Below, in pieces: positions 1 to 12,106 of a DNA stretch of 64,000 nucleotides. Source of the stretch: Anopheles merus (Eukaryota > Arthropoda > Insecta > Diptera > Culicidae); the NCBI RefSeq assembly GCF_017562075.2, contig NC_054083.1:3137773-3201772 (forward strand). The letters run 5' to 3'. Position 1 is the first letter of the stretch; every line of letters begins with the position of its first letter. A program made the translations under genes and the position numbers. The notes below the pieces were generated by a model. The model did no database searches. It saw only the letters and a list, made by a program, of their open reading frames with translations, and was not told the DNA's origin.

Positions 1-150
1 TTCCGTTCCGATCCGTTCATTCCGTTCATTCCGTTCCGTTCCGTTCATTTCGTTCTTTCCGTTCTTTCCGTTCATTCCGTTCTTTCCGTTCATTCCGTTC
101 CGTTCAATTCGTTCTTTCCGTTCACTCCGTTCCGGTCTTTGCGGCTTCAA
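1..150. repeat. TTCCG-type simple repeat
   Basis: The first 140 or so bases are an irregular array of five- to nine-base units built on TTCCG, TTCATTCCG and TTCTTTCCG. The array runs off the left edge. The same GTTCCGTTC motif recurs at about 170-195 and 1129-1175, so this may be the inside of a larger non-autonomous element rather than a plain microsatellite. No coding signal was seen. Confidence 0.85.
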
Positions 151-1133
151 TATTGTTAGCAAGGTGCTATCGTTCGTGCGTTCCGTTCTTTGAAAAAACC
201 GGCTTTGTCCGGCTGTTGCTTGCTGCATGCAAGATAACTGTTCACTCTTTCTCGCACACAGTATGTGTTGCCTGTGCACTCTCCCATGCTCACAGAAATA
301 TTCATCGCACTTCGTCACGTATCGTTTATAAAAATCGTGATAAGCGAAACCAAAAATGGTGTTGCATTTGATATTATGGTGCAATTTGTAACATCTATTA
401 TACTTTTAGTTATAATTAAGCTTATCTTAACTAGACAAATAATTATTATAAAATTTAAATCTGTACTCATATGGCAGAACGGGTTGGAAAAGATGTATTA
501 TAATATGTGAGTATGAACAACGAAAAATAAAATGTATTTATTGTGTATGCCACGATATCCACTTGATCTTGGCACTCGGCATGATTCCAATATTTAGCCA
601 TTCGATTCGAAGCATTCTGTTCCATTCGACAACCGTTTGAGTGCCGTGATGTTGTAAACGATTTATGTGAAAAAAAACTATTTGTTTTAAGTAGTAAGTG
701 AAATTTAAATAATTAGTCAATCTCGTGATACAATCGTCAACTCGGACCACTCAATAACTTCGGTATGGGTAAAATCCTCGAATGGATCGTGCCCCCATAC
801 GTTGGGATGATTATCCTGCTATGGGCATTTAAGTTACTGATAGCCAAGCCTATTAGTGGTACAGGAAGGCTTTGATCGAAAATGGTCGTCGCATCTAAAA
901 AGTTTAAAAAAATGCTAGATAATAAATGCATGCTTTATATTAGCACAGCTGGTACAGCTTACTGGACATAGGTTGAACCCTTCTAGATTTGGTGATTTCA
1001 GAATGACGATTTAAGGAACGCCTTTTCATATCCTGTATCAAGTAACAACGACCCCCCCCCCCCCTCCCCCCGCGGATGACAGTTTGGCTTCTAAGCTCTG
1101 GGTCGGTTCTTTTACACCCTAGGTTCACGTTCC
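151..1133. other. unassigned DNA without a recognised gene
   Basis: I see no recognisable protein, RNA gene or repeat pair here. There is a C-rich tract around 1051-1071 and one short hydrophobic frame at 765-875, listed separately. The other frames are short and have no family resemblance that I can name. Confidence 0.5.
765..875 (+). other. candidate small ORF, hydrophobic 36-aa peptide
   Basis: An ATG at 765 opens a 36-codon frame ending in TGA at 873. The peptide begins MGKILEWIVPPYVG and has one hydrophobic stretch (about residues 8-27) followed by a short basic, Gly/Ser-rich tail, which is the shape of a single-pass micropeptide. I do not recognise a family. It could be chance or a relic exon, since surrounding DNA shows no promoter or splice structure I can defend. 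A search of insect proteomes for the conserved peptide would decide. Confidence 0.15.
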
Positions 1134-1196
1134 GTTCTTTTTGAAAAATGAACTAGTTCCGTTCCGTTCCTTTTTTTAACGAAATTCCCAACACTA

Positions 1197-1646
1197 CTTT
1201 CTGCTACTGATGCTCCTGCTTTGCTTTCGTCCATCTCGCTTTATGTTCCCTCTCGTTCTCTTCGTCCTCGTGATCCTCTGTCAATTGAAACACGTCATAC
1301 TCTTTATACTTTCAATGATCCTCTTCTATCCTGTTTCAGGTTGTTTAACCACTTTTACCATCTCTTTGATTTCGACTCCTCTCTTCACTCTTTCCGTAAC
1401 CGTATTTTTTCTTCTGATTCTCTTTAATTATTCTTCAAAGTTTTCATGAAGTTTATGATAGTCTCTACGCTCTACCTATGTTTTTTTTTCTTTAATTATT
1501 TTGCTAGGTCAAGACTAGTTTAGTAAGGCTTAGTTTTTTAAGAATTATTTTGTTTATTTGTTAGGGTTTAATTAGTTGTAAGTCTGTTTTCTTTAACCTT
1601 GATGGCGGATTTTGAATTAATAAATGAAATGAAATGAAATGAAATT
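1197..1646 (+). mobile_element. 5'-truncated Jockey-like non-LTR retrotransposon, 3' end
   Basis: This is the last part of a non-LTR element: the end of the reverse-transcriptase ORF (to 1427), about 190 bp of 3' UTR, and a terminal array of TGAAA units at 1625-1644. Short tandem repeats at the 3' end are usual for Jockey/CR1-type elements. The right flank (1647 on) is BEL family P sequence in antisense, matching about 57505 on the other strand, so the element appears to sit at the broken 3' side of that BEL copy. The left boundary is uncertain and lies close to the CCCAACACTA motif at 1187-1196. No target duplication was found. Confidence 0.65.
1209..1427 (+). pseudogene. C-terminal fragment of non-LTR reverse transcriptase
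   Basis: The frame ends in a pattern typical of the extreme C-terminus of Jockey-like RT proteins: an Arg-rich patch, then a segment reading NDPLLSCFRLFNHF, then LFDFDSSLHSFRNRI. Family knowledge places this after the thumb and connection regions, so all catalytic parts are missing. The assignment rests on the general pattern (Asn-Asp-Pro, Cys-Arg-x-Phe-Asn, Leu-Phe-Asp-Phe) and not on a search. The true start is upstream and lost. Confidence 0.55.
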
Positions 1647-1659
1647 ATTCCATCGCGTT

Positions 1660-3663
1660 CTAAATAAGGGTTACTTTTGGATTCTTCTTTGCTAATATTG
1701 CAGTTCCATCACCAGACTTTTGAAGTGTTTGATACTCTTCAGGGTATGCTTGACGCTATGCTTCAATGATGATAGTCTGTTCAGCTAACATTTTCTTATA
1801 GTTTGACAACCGGCCTGTCGTTCGGCTGTGCACGAGTGAACTGGCGGTTTTCATGAATCGCCACATATATGCTCCAGCTTGAAAACCGACCTAGATTAAA
1901 GAGAGCTTCTCGTGTGCAATGTATATTAACGGATTTGCGTTTCACTTCTTCAGTGCCCGTTCTCGTAGGTTGCTCTTGAATTAAGGATGATTCGGGATAA
2001 GATAAAAATGATGGTCCCGCAACCCAGCGACTGATTATAAAATGGCAGTCGATGTTCGACCACTTAGTTCTTTCGTCGGCAACATTATCTTGCGTTGATA
2101 CCCACTGCCATTGACGTACAGTAGTTTTATCTACAATTTCTACCACTCGATGGGCTACGAAGGTGTGGTACTCGTGATGATCTGCGTTCAACCAGTGTAT
2201 TACATCTTCAGAGTCGGTCCAGAATGTTATGCTGTTAATGGGCTCCCGGTGTGTAGATATTATGTTGCATGCGAGCCTGGTGCCTAATAATGCTGCCTGA
2301 AGTTCGAGTCGTGGAATTGATACGTATTCTAAGGGCGTCTCTCTAGTCTTTGCCCCTACTAGAGATACTTCGATTACTTCGTCTTACTCGTATCGGAAGT
2401 ATGCTACTGCGGTGTAGCCATCACGACCAGCATCTACAAATATGTGTAGTTGAAGGGCATTTACCTTTAATATAGAGCATTGCCTATAGCATCGCGGAAT
2501 ATATAGTTTTTCAAGCTTTGGCAATCCATTGATCCATTTTCTCGATTTTTCTAACAGATTTAAAGGGATCGTCTCGTCCCATTCTGCTTTTGCTCGCCAA
2601 ATTTCTTGCAAAATTACATTTAGGTAAAACAAATAACCAGCAATTAGTCCGAGTAGATTGTACAGTGACATCATAACACTAAGTATCTGCCTTTTGGTTG
2701 GTACTTTTTTTTTCTTTTAGAAAGGCTTTAATTTGTTTAATTTGTTTAATTTGTTTATTACTCGTTTGATGGATAACAATGGATCCGTGTGAATGTTCTT
2801 AAGTCTAAAATTAGATTAAAATAAGAAGTAAGATCATCTTAATAATTCGCTTCTAAGGCAGTTTTTAAAGGATTGCACTGAGGCTCCAAAATTAAATGCT
2901 TCGGGAACCTTGAATCGGAAAGTGTCTGTAGAGGGACTCCACCACATTCCTAAGATTGTATGTGACACTGCAGTGGTTTCTAGGATGAGATCTTTACTTT
3001 CACAGGTGCTACTTTCTACGATGTCTAAAACCTCCTTAGAATTTGACATCCAGTTGTGAAGTGGAAATCAACCCTTCATATGGATATATTCTACTAGTGT
3101 AGTGAGTTGTACAGCTTCACTATCCGTTTCCACACTAGTCAAGAAATCGTCTAAGTAATGTTTTTCTTTGATGCATTTTACCGCGTGGGAATTGATCACT
3201 GAATCTTTCTGCGTTCGTATTTTTCACATACTGCGCACAACTAGGTTCTCCTAGTCCATGACGCACCAAATGTCATCCGTCGCATAATGAACTTTTGAGG
3301 TTCTTCATCTGGACTCCAGTGCCATAGAAATAGTTGACTTTGCTGATCTGTACTATTTATGCAGACTTGATGGTACATTTCGCTTTTATCTGCAGCTACA
3401 GCAATTTTATATTCTCGAAACCTAAATAAAATGTTAGGCAATGGGGATAGAAGGTCAGGTCCAGTTAAAAGCACCGAATCCACAGAAACATCTTTAAACT
3501 TCGCTGAGGCATCCCATACGATCCTTAACTTATTGGGATTGTTAAGATTGAACACCGGAAATATGGGTAAATACCATTTTCTAGGATGATAGGTTTCCTT
3601 TTCGCTTTGAGATAGTCGCTTAATGTAACCCTTTTCGACATATTCTCTTAGTTTTGTGTTCAT
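1660..3663 (-). pseudogene. BEL/Pao pol fragment: RT, RNase H
   Basis: The 3663-3241 segment carries the Pao RT start: an YVEKGYIKRLS stretch, HPRKWYLPIFPVFN, then RIVWDASAKFKDVSVDSVLL and GPDLLSPLPNILFRFREYKIAV, ending at MTFGASW. The frame is then lost; 3049-2834 and 2674-2384 hold the region between RT and RNase H (ILGMWWSP, LYNLLGLIAGYLF), and 2191-1796 the RNase H end (HHEYHTFVAHRVVEI, DNVADERTKW). The order is that of Pao polyproteins. It is split by stops and frameshifts, and the catalytic YVDD segment falls in a broken stretch near 3180. It cannot encode a working enzyme. Confidence 0.8.
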
Positions 3664-3682
3664 GTCCTATAGATATTTTTAT

Positions 3683-5081
<1,399 letters not shown>

Positions 5082-5154
<73 letters not shown>
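5082..5154. repeat. (TA)n microsatellite
   Basis: A 73-bp pure TA tract that directly follows the duplicated MITE end. With 4848-4976 it brackets the 107-bp duplicate. Confidence 0.95.
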
Positions 5155-5156
<2 letters not shown>

Positions 5157-5351
5157 TGGTGTGTGAAAAACTCACATAATTTTCAGAAGTTACAATAAAC
5201 TTTATTTATTAGTGATATAATTTTCTAATCCCATACCATAGTATTTTTGTCGTTGTATACATCGTTTTGACACTCGGTGTTAAGTGCAGTTTACACTGGT
5301 GTTTAAACCCCGCAAGCAATTTCGAGCAGTTTGCGAGCTCGCACGAGATCT

Positions 5352-6315
5352 CCCGTCCGGCAAAATGAGTGTATTTTTTGAGTGTTTTGAGTACCGTCCC
5401 CCGTTAGCAGTTACTCTTTGAGGAATGAGTTACACCCTCGCGCGAGCCCTCCCCCTCCCCATCCGGAACGCACGGTGCACTCTGCAGTTCTCATTGTGTT
5501 CGTGTTCTTACCAGTCATGCTACCAACACATCCAAAGATATTTGTTTCTTTCGTTTCTCGTTTTCTTTCATGCATAGACACGATCGCAAATACGCACTTA
5601 TTCTAACAACAAACACAAACACGGTCATGTTTTATTTCATTAAACACTTTATTGAAACATAAAGTACACTTTCACAACACATTTAGAATCTATCATACTC
5701 ACGAATGGCGTCATTCTGTAAAGTACCGGGTCGAGCCAGGCAGCGGGAAACTTGTCGACAATCTGCGTTGCCTCTGTTCAGCAAATTCTTACTTGTCGAT
5801 GCACGCACTGCATGTGCGTCTCTGCACACTGTTTATTCACTTCACACTTTACCAAAATATACCGGCGCACGAGACTTTGAACGAAATGCGCACCAGCGCA
5901 CAAACACTGCGCGCGGGACTTAGAACAAAACGCACACAACCATCTCCGACAAAGCGTCGCGTTGTACTGGTGGTTTTGTACGCGTAGGAGGGGGACATAC
6001 GGAGCGATGGTTCGATGCTGTAGTGTAAGCGAGACAACACGATGTGACGAGCAGCTCCAAGTTGTTGAGCTCGCTGAAAGACACATACACATTCACAGAC
6101 GGCTCGTCAAAGCACGGTATTTGTATAGGTGTTAGTGAAGCGCGCGTGTAAAACAGAATGCGAACTCTCATCGCAGCGCGTTTCTCCTTGCTTCCTCAAG
6201 CTTCCTCATACCCCTCGGCCTGAATCACTCAAAATTTGGGGTCTCATTGTTTGCGTAGGTATTTCGCCAGCGTCACTCAAATCACTCAAAAAATATACTC
6301 ATTTTGCCGGACGGG
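5352..6315. repeat. inverted-repeat pair bounding about 0.9 kb
   Basis: A 41-bp arm at 5352-5392 starting CCCGTCCGGCAAAATGAG is matched in inverse at 6275-6315 with two mismatches. Between them is GC-rich DNA without a long convincing ORF. The arms might be the ends, or subterminal parts, of a non-autonomous DNA transposon. No target duplication was found directly outside the arms, so the true ends may lie further out. The right arm runs straight into the 65-bp tandem array. Confidence 0.6.
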
Positions 6316-6319
6316 TTGG

Positions 6320-6680
6320 GTCTGTCGCACACACAGCCGCACAAAAAGAACTTCTGCCCCACACTGCCGCACGTTTGCTCAGTTCGTTCATTCGCACACA
6401 GCCGCACAAAAAGAACTTCTGCCGCACACTACCGCACGTTTGCTCAGTTCGTTCATTCGCACACAGCCGCACAAAAAGAACTTCTGCCGCACGCTGTCGC
6501 ACGTGAGGTCAGTTGGGTCAGTCGCACACAGCCGCACGAAAAGAACTTCTGCCGCACACTACCGCCCGTTTGCTCAGTTCGTTCATTCGCACACAGCCGC
6601 ACAAAAAGAACTTCTGCCGCACGCTGTCGCACGTGAGGTCAGTTGGGTCAGTCGCACACAGCCGCACAAAAATAACTTAC
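6320..6680. repeat. tandem array of 65-bp units
   Basis: The motif AGCCGCAC recurs at 6335, 6400, 6465, 6530, 6595 and 6660, a constant 65-bp period. Two unit types are present. Type A ends in ACGTTTGCTCAGTTCGTTCA and type B in ACGTGAGGTCAGTTGGGTCA. After a partial B-like start the order is A, A, B, A, B. A more diverged unit remains at about 6921-6965, beyond the fold-back element. The array opens long frames of His/Thr/Arg-rich repeats on both strands, which I treat as non-coding. Confidence 0.92.
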
Positions 6681-6683
6681 ACT

Positions 6684-6873
6684 CGGCCGTATCGGGGTGG
6701 TCGTTCGTCGAAGAACGTTCGTCGCTCATGAGTGGACAGGGTAGTACCACTAGATTGGGCAGAACAAAACCTAGACGGTTTTCTAATTTTTGATCAAAGA
6801 GGGCTATGAAATGAGTGAAAATGAGCGTCGCGGCGAACGTTCCCGGGAACGAACGACCTCCCCGATACGGCCG
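6684..6873. mobile_element. 190-bp fold-back (MITE-like) element
   Basis: The ends are CGGCCGTATCGGGGTGGTCG and, in inverse, the same with one change, giving arms of about 25 bp. A 3-bp ACT lies on both sides (6681-6683 and 6874-6876), possibly a target duplication. The element separates the main 65-bp array from one more degenerate unit, so it most likely inserted into the array. No ORF. Confidence 0.6.
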
Positions 6874-6876
6874 ACT

Positions 6877-8229
6877 GACTACGCTAGTAATATGCTCGTT
6901 CTCTCTGCGCTGTCGTATCAGTCGCACACAGTCATACAAAGAACTTCTACGGCGCACTGTCCTGATGAAACACAAGGTTTGATGTCTTTTTGATTGTTTC
7001 TTCAATTTTTGGATTTATCTCACATTTTATTGGATGCTTCCCAAATTATGTTGAACTCATCCCACAATTTGTTTGTTGTTTCTCATATAATTTTGCATTC
7101 GTTTTGTGATTTATTCTTACCACCCCAGTTGTTTTGAAACAAATGATTGAACAAATTTTATGAAACGGTAAATAATCGTGATCCATAAACCCGGCAATAG
7201 GAGACAAAATTGGTATCAATAGCATCTTCTTCCTTCTCATTTTCTGCTGAATGTTTTTTACGTAGCACCAGACATTCTTAGCGTGTGTGGTAATGTGTGG
7301 TATTGATATGTATCGAATGTAAGAGCAAGGAGGGAAAAACCTACACTAGGTATTCACTAGTTGAATGATTTGAAATGTGGATCATGTTTTTAATTTGCAT
7401 GGTCGATGTGGGATTTAAAAATCGATGATTTTTAATCTTCAAATATTGACCACATGCAAAATAAAAAAAATCTCCAAATCTTTATATTCTTTGGCTTTTT
7501 ATTATTCAAAAAAATATGCCAATTTAAAATGCAATACATGTCACACATTACAATTTCAATTAGTGAGATCAATCTGTACCATGCAACGATTTTTTATTCG
7601 AACACCATTACTAGTGAGGCACGCTTTTCGCACACTGAGTAATATGTAATATGTATATAAATGAACGTCAAGTACTCGGAAAGTGGCTTACCCATTATGA
7701 ATGAGTCCCTCGTTTGTTGGTGTTGTATGAATAATATTGCAGTAGGTAACAAACTGAAATAGTATTGAAGTGCGTTTCCGGTATCAGAGTTTTAGCTTCG
7801 CATTGTCGTTGCGATTCCTATTTTGGTTGTGTATCGAATCAGTCGCATTAAAGGAAAGTACCCAGTTTGAAAATTCATAACGCGTGAATACTTTTTCTGT
7901 GGAAGAATTGGCAGGGATAACTTGATAACTATTTAAAGGTAAGTTTCTTTATTATTTTTAACTTTTAACAAGATGAGAAAAAATGACCGATCGTCTTTTT
8001 TTTTTATTTCGTACAAAAAATGCTAGTTCAGTGGTCGAGAAAGTACGGCAATCCGTTTACGATTTTTGCCAGCGTTTTCACTCATTAACAGCCCCTTTCT
8101 ATTGTAGGAGTATTCAAAATCTCCCACAGTTTCACGCCTTCATCTGAAAATCCGGTTTGAAAATTTACTGACATTTGTATAAAATTTAGCTGTCTATGGC
8201 GTCAAGTCAACCGACTTTTTTTTCTAGTT
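6877..8229. other. AT-rich DNA without a recognised gene
   Basis: This stretch holds one degenerate 65-bp unit (about 6921-6965) and otherwise AT-rich sequence with only short frames of no recognisable family. I see no RNA gene, promoter or repeat pair I can support. A CAGTGGTC motif at 8029 resembles the hAT end at 8230 and may be a remnant of another element. Confidence 0.5.
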
Positions 8230-8593
8230 CAGTGGTCAGCAAACTTTGAGGCGAAAAGAGCCAAATTCTATGAAAATGCTGGTAGATTTCGATATGAAGA
8301 GCCAAATTTGAAAACCAAGCACACAATTGAGTTAACCACTGTCCTCATTTAGTCCTTCCTTCCACAAATGACGTGCAAAGCCAAAACAATTCAATGTTTT
8401 GGTCACACCAGTGACAACTATGATCTACTGACTTTTCATGATGACTGAGTAACTTTTAACAGATTTTACTCATTATAGTAAAATTTACATCATCAATTAA
8501 AAATAATGATCTACAATTTATCAATAATTAAAGTTTCCTCAAAATAGCAAAGCACAGTGATAGTATTATGTTTATTTTATTTGAATAATATTG

Positions 8594-9129
8594 GGGGCCT
8601 TCACGATTCTAGTTAGTTTTTTGTATGGAGTTGACAGTTGGAGGCTGAAATCATGAAAGCACTCCATACAAAACCACACTAAAAACTAGCCTGCAATTTT
8701 CAGTCTAGATTATTCTAGCCACAAAGCTAGAATTAGATTCGAGTACCTGCTCGAAAACACGGTGTTGTTTACATTTATCCCAAGGTGCATTAAAGAGATT
8801 AGGTGGTGGAATCTAGAATCAAAGTGTATGTAGTCCAGGTGGTCTCATAGCATTTTTTTATAACCACTTTTGAGCATCACATTTTGACAGAACGAGTGAA
8901 AACTTTTGCTCGAACGAGCTTTCTGGAGGCTTGACGAATACTCAAAACACTCATAAAATCTTCATTCAGAAACAGAAGCAATACAAATCAGCTTTCTAAA
9001 TTCACACACCTTGGGATAAGCCCACCTGTATATTATACTCACATAGATAGCTGCTTGAAAACTGCTATACAATACAAACAGCTGACAGGCTGAAATTTCA
9101 GCCTGTGAACTTCAAACGGAAAGGGCCCC
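8594..9129 (-). mobile_element. 536-bp GGGGCC-ended MITE, copy 1
   Basis: The element starts GGGGCCTTCACG and ends CGGAAAGGGCCCC, flanked by ATTG on both sides (8590-8593, 9130-9133). A diverged copy in opposite orientation is at 58841-59375, flanked by CAAT, the same tetramer on the other strand. Inside are a perfect palindrome, GGCTGAAATTTCAGCC, and a small hairpin around GTATGGAGT/ACTCCATAC. There is no ORF, so it is non-autonomous. Superfamily unknown; the terminal repeats are short. Confidence 0.8.
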
Positions 9130-9310
9130 ATTGCTATAATTATAATTTACAACTATTGCTGACGGGCCTGGAACTATACCAAAAAGTTATTTAATTAAAA
9201 AAAATATTCGTTTTAGCAGTCATACTGTTAATGCCATTTATTCTATTAGATAATTGAACAAATATTTCAAATTTTATTTTTGATTTATGTTGTAATATGT
9301 TTTAGTTAAG

Positions 9311-10220
9311 ATGGCTTCTAATGTCGCTACGTCCAGCTTGATTTGGGATCATTTTACAAGGAACGGAACAAAAGCAAAATGTCGTTACTGCTACAACGAA
9401 ATAGCATTTACGAAAGGATCTACCTCCAACCTAAAGCGTCATATGAAAGCAAAACATCCATCTAGATCACTTGAAAGGCAACAACTCGCATCAACTACAT
9501 CACCATCAACACAAAATAGTGAACCAGGTCCATCGTGCAGTTCACGCCCTCCTAATTTAATTTCAATGTTTTTCAAACAACCCATGAATAGTGAAACAAA
9601 ACGTAAATGAGATATGATGCTTTTAAAATTGATTTGCAAAGATTGTCTCCCATTGTCAATAGTAAAGAGCGAAGCATTCAAAACATTTGTTAGTTGTTTG
9701 AATCAAAATTATGATTTGGCTACCCGGAAGAATGTATCAAATGCTCTATTACCCAGTATTTTAAACGAAGTGTTGGTTAAAATGCAAGGAGAAGTGAGAA
9801 ATGCAACTTCTATAGCATTGACTACTGACGGTTGGACAAATGTAAATAATACAAGTTTTTTAGGTATAACTACACATTTTATAGATAATGATTACAAACT
9901 ACGTTCGTGGCTTTTAGAATGTTCCGAGATATCACTATCACATAGTGGCCAAAATATAGCGGCTTGGATCAAGGAAGCCATAATTAAATACGAAATTCAG
10001 GACAAAATAGTTGGTATTGTAACCGATAATGCGGCCAACATGAAAAGCACGCCTAGAGAATTAGAATTTAATCACGTTATATGTTTTGCCCATAGTTTAC
10101 ATTTAATTGTTAAAGATGCCATTAAAAAATCAATCATATCTACCGTTGATGAAGTTAAAAGGATAGTTATGTATTTTAAGAAGAGTCCAAAAGCCACTAA
10201 TGAATTAGCTGATACCCAGT
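9311..10220 (+). pseudogene. hAT transposase, N-terminal part (BED finger to catalytic core)
   Basis: The protein starts at the ATG at 9311. Residues about 8-55 form a BED zinc finger: KCRYC, then SNLKRHMKAKHP. After a Ser/Pro-rich linker there is an in-frame TGA at 9608-9610. Downstream come the hAT core signatures TTDGWTNVNN, VGIVTDNAANM and CFAHSLHLIVKDA. Transposases of this family bind their terminal repeats and cut and paste the element through an RNase H-like core. The frame continues without loss at 23144 if the BEL insertion (10221-23143) is removed. The stop codon makes the copy inactive unless read through. Confidence 0.9.
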
Positions 10221-10604
10221 TGTTGCAACGTGTGTAGCAATCTATATTTGAGTTTAAAAGAAGAAAGGATGACAAAATTCACAAACTAGCTTTTGGTGAT
10301 GTTCGCAGCGTAGTTTTAAAATTGGTGTTGCCTATCCGTTTTCTAATTTGTGACTAATTTTGCGGTTAGCGATGGCGCCCTGTTCTCGATCAGCTGTGCG
10401 AACTTGACCCTTGTTGAACCGTTTCCTGATTGTTATATTCTGAGAGAACTAGTTGTCGCACAAGCTAACCCTGTCGTCCCTTTCGGTGTATCTGGTACGC
10501 CATCTGACGGGTAAAGTGGGAGTTAGGTCGATCTGCTCTTGACAGATCGATGTTTACAAATATTATTATCTATCTACATCCACGCCGTCTATATCGTGCC
10601 AACA
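10221..10604 (-). repeat. BEL LTR, low-coordinate copy
   Basis: 384 bp, starting TGTTGCAACGTG and ending CGTGCCAACA on the plus strand. It is nearly identical to 22755-23138 and 45346-45729. Purine tract GGGGTGG (antisense) abuts it at 10605-10611, marking it as the 3' LTR of an antisense element. Confidence 0.92.
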
Positions 10605-10619
10605 CCCCACCCCGTGAAT

Positions 10620-11330
10620 CCTTAGCGTAGCAGGATTAAATAAATTAATACTGCACGATATGTCTGGTCCGAGTCGCGGTCCACTTCCGTAGGTAGAATA
10701 GCAAGTTTTATCGCTGGTCGCCTAATTGTCTTGCCGGTAGCAGTGCGTACCAATGCTTCCCTGATTCTTCCGTCACTATCTGCGTGAACCTCCACTACTA
10801 TTCCCCTTATTCAATCGCGTCTCTGGCCTTCGGTAATAAATACTAAGTTTCCCTCACGTAACGGGGAATTGTCGTCCTGCCACTTCGACCTCAGGTTTAA
10901 TGATGGAAAATACTCTTTAATCCATCGATCCCATAATTCGATCGCTAGATATCGGGAACGTTTGTAGCTGCTTCGTAATGTTTCAGCGAGATTCGGGCCG
11001 GTCATCATTGTTTCTTTCAAACCTGAGGATCGTCCAAGCAGAAAGTGGTTCTGTGTCAGAGCTTCCGGGTTATCAGGAGTGTGTCGCATGTAAACCAAAG
11101 GCCGTGAGTTGATGAGTTTCTCTGCGTCAGCCAATATCGTCAACAAGAGTTCATCTTTCAACTTTCGTCCATCATCCAAAGCCGTCATTGATTCCTTTAC
11201 ACTTCGTGCCATACGTTCCCATACACCATCCATGTGTGGTGCGGATGGTGAATTGAATTGCCAACTGGTAATTGTATCAGTGAATGTGTTCGCGCACTCG
11301 TAGTTTATCATTTTGATTTCTTATTTTAGA
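10620..11330 (-). pseudogene. BEL/Pao integrase C-terminal region
   Basis: The antisense frame reads from the end of the integrase core (SWQFNSPSAPHMDGVWERM) through NSRPLVYM, LTQNHFLLGRSS and LWDRWIKEYFPSL, into the C-terminal region found in Pao integrases (LREGNLVFITEG; TGKTIRRPAIKLAIL). A TGA at about 10808-10810 interrupts the last part, probably replacing a Trp codon, and the polyprotein stop is at about 10620. The frame begins inside integrase near 11311-11330, where sequence of opposite polarity (gag leader) starts. It is a remnant. Confidence 0.85.
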
Positions 11331-11377
11331 ACATTTTAAAATTGCAAAGTTCTTTTCCGTGCAATTTTTTCTCAACG

Positions 11378-11812
11378 ATGAGTAAACGCGGGTTTGATTG
11401 TGGTGGCTGCGAGCGGCATAATACCGTAGACGACATGGTGCTGTGTGATAGTTGTGAAAAGTGGTACCACCACGGATGTGCTGGCGTCATCACGGAAATC
11501 AAATTCCAGGAGTGGCGATGTGAATCGTGCGTGGAAGTGGCAAAGAGCGAAGCGAGGGGAACGGGCCAGCCTAAGCCTGCGAAGGAAGCCATCGCGAAAC
11601 CGGGGAAGCCTGCTGGAAGCTGCAAAGGCAACGATACCAAGTACGCAGCATCAAGCGAGGGCGAAACCTCGGGGCGTACAGCATCCGCGGAAACGCTGCA
11701 GCCTACGACGTCCCAAGCTGCTAGATCACCCAGCGCGAAATCGTCGAAAGCGCCTTCGCGCAATTCAAGCGCGGCGTTAGAACGTCTTGCAAAAGTGTTT
11801 GACAGTTGACAA
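11378..11812 (+). pseudogene. BEL gag N-terminus with PHD-type finger
   Basis: ATG at 11378 opens a frame with a Cys4-His-Cys3 PHD-type finger: CGGCERHNTVDDMVLCDSC, then KWYHHGCAG, then WRCESC, followed by a Ser/Ala/Lys-rich low-complexity region to the stop near 11809. An N-terminal PHD finger before a coiled coil and the retroviral-type gag core is a known layout of some mosquito BEL polyproteins. The rest of gag probably resumes at 19938, beyond a CR1-group insertion. That these belong to one ORF is inference from order and strand. Confidence 0.65.
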
Positions 11813-12106
11813 ATGTAGAGTGTGTCTGTGCATCTGTAGCTCCGTGTTGAATCGGGTTTTTAAGTGTGAATTTGACGAGAAGCATCCAATCAGTTGTTGT
11901 TATTATGACCCTAACTGAATGGGTGTGGTAATTTATATATAGTTTGATGGTATGAGGATAAGTATTTGTTTACGTTTTAATTTATTGTGTGTAGCTGTTG
12001 AGTCAACGAAGAAGCGTCACTTACGGATGCGTTCGGATATTTTTATATTTATTTGCCTGTGTGTGTGATATTCTTGTGCTGTGAAGTGTAAGGTAAGGTA
12101 CGTGTC

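Noticed and set aside
1210..1449. Hydrophobic 79-codon frame as a membrane protein
   Set aside because: The overlapping frame matches the C-terminus of a non-LTR RT, followed by a TGAAA tail; the hydrophobic frame is a shadow.
6320..6680. CRISPR-like array
   Set aside because: The units are contiguous without unique spacers, and the organism is an animal.
6236..6793. His/Thr/Arg-rich repeat frame of about 185 codons
   Set aside because: It is produced by a 65-bp tandem repeat; open frames occur on both strands and in several phases.
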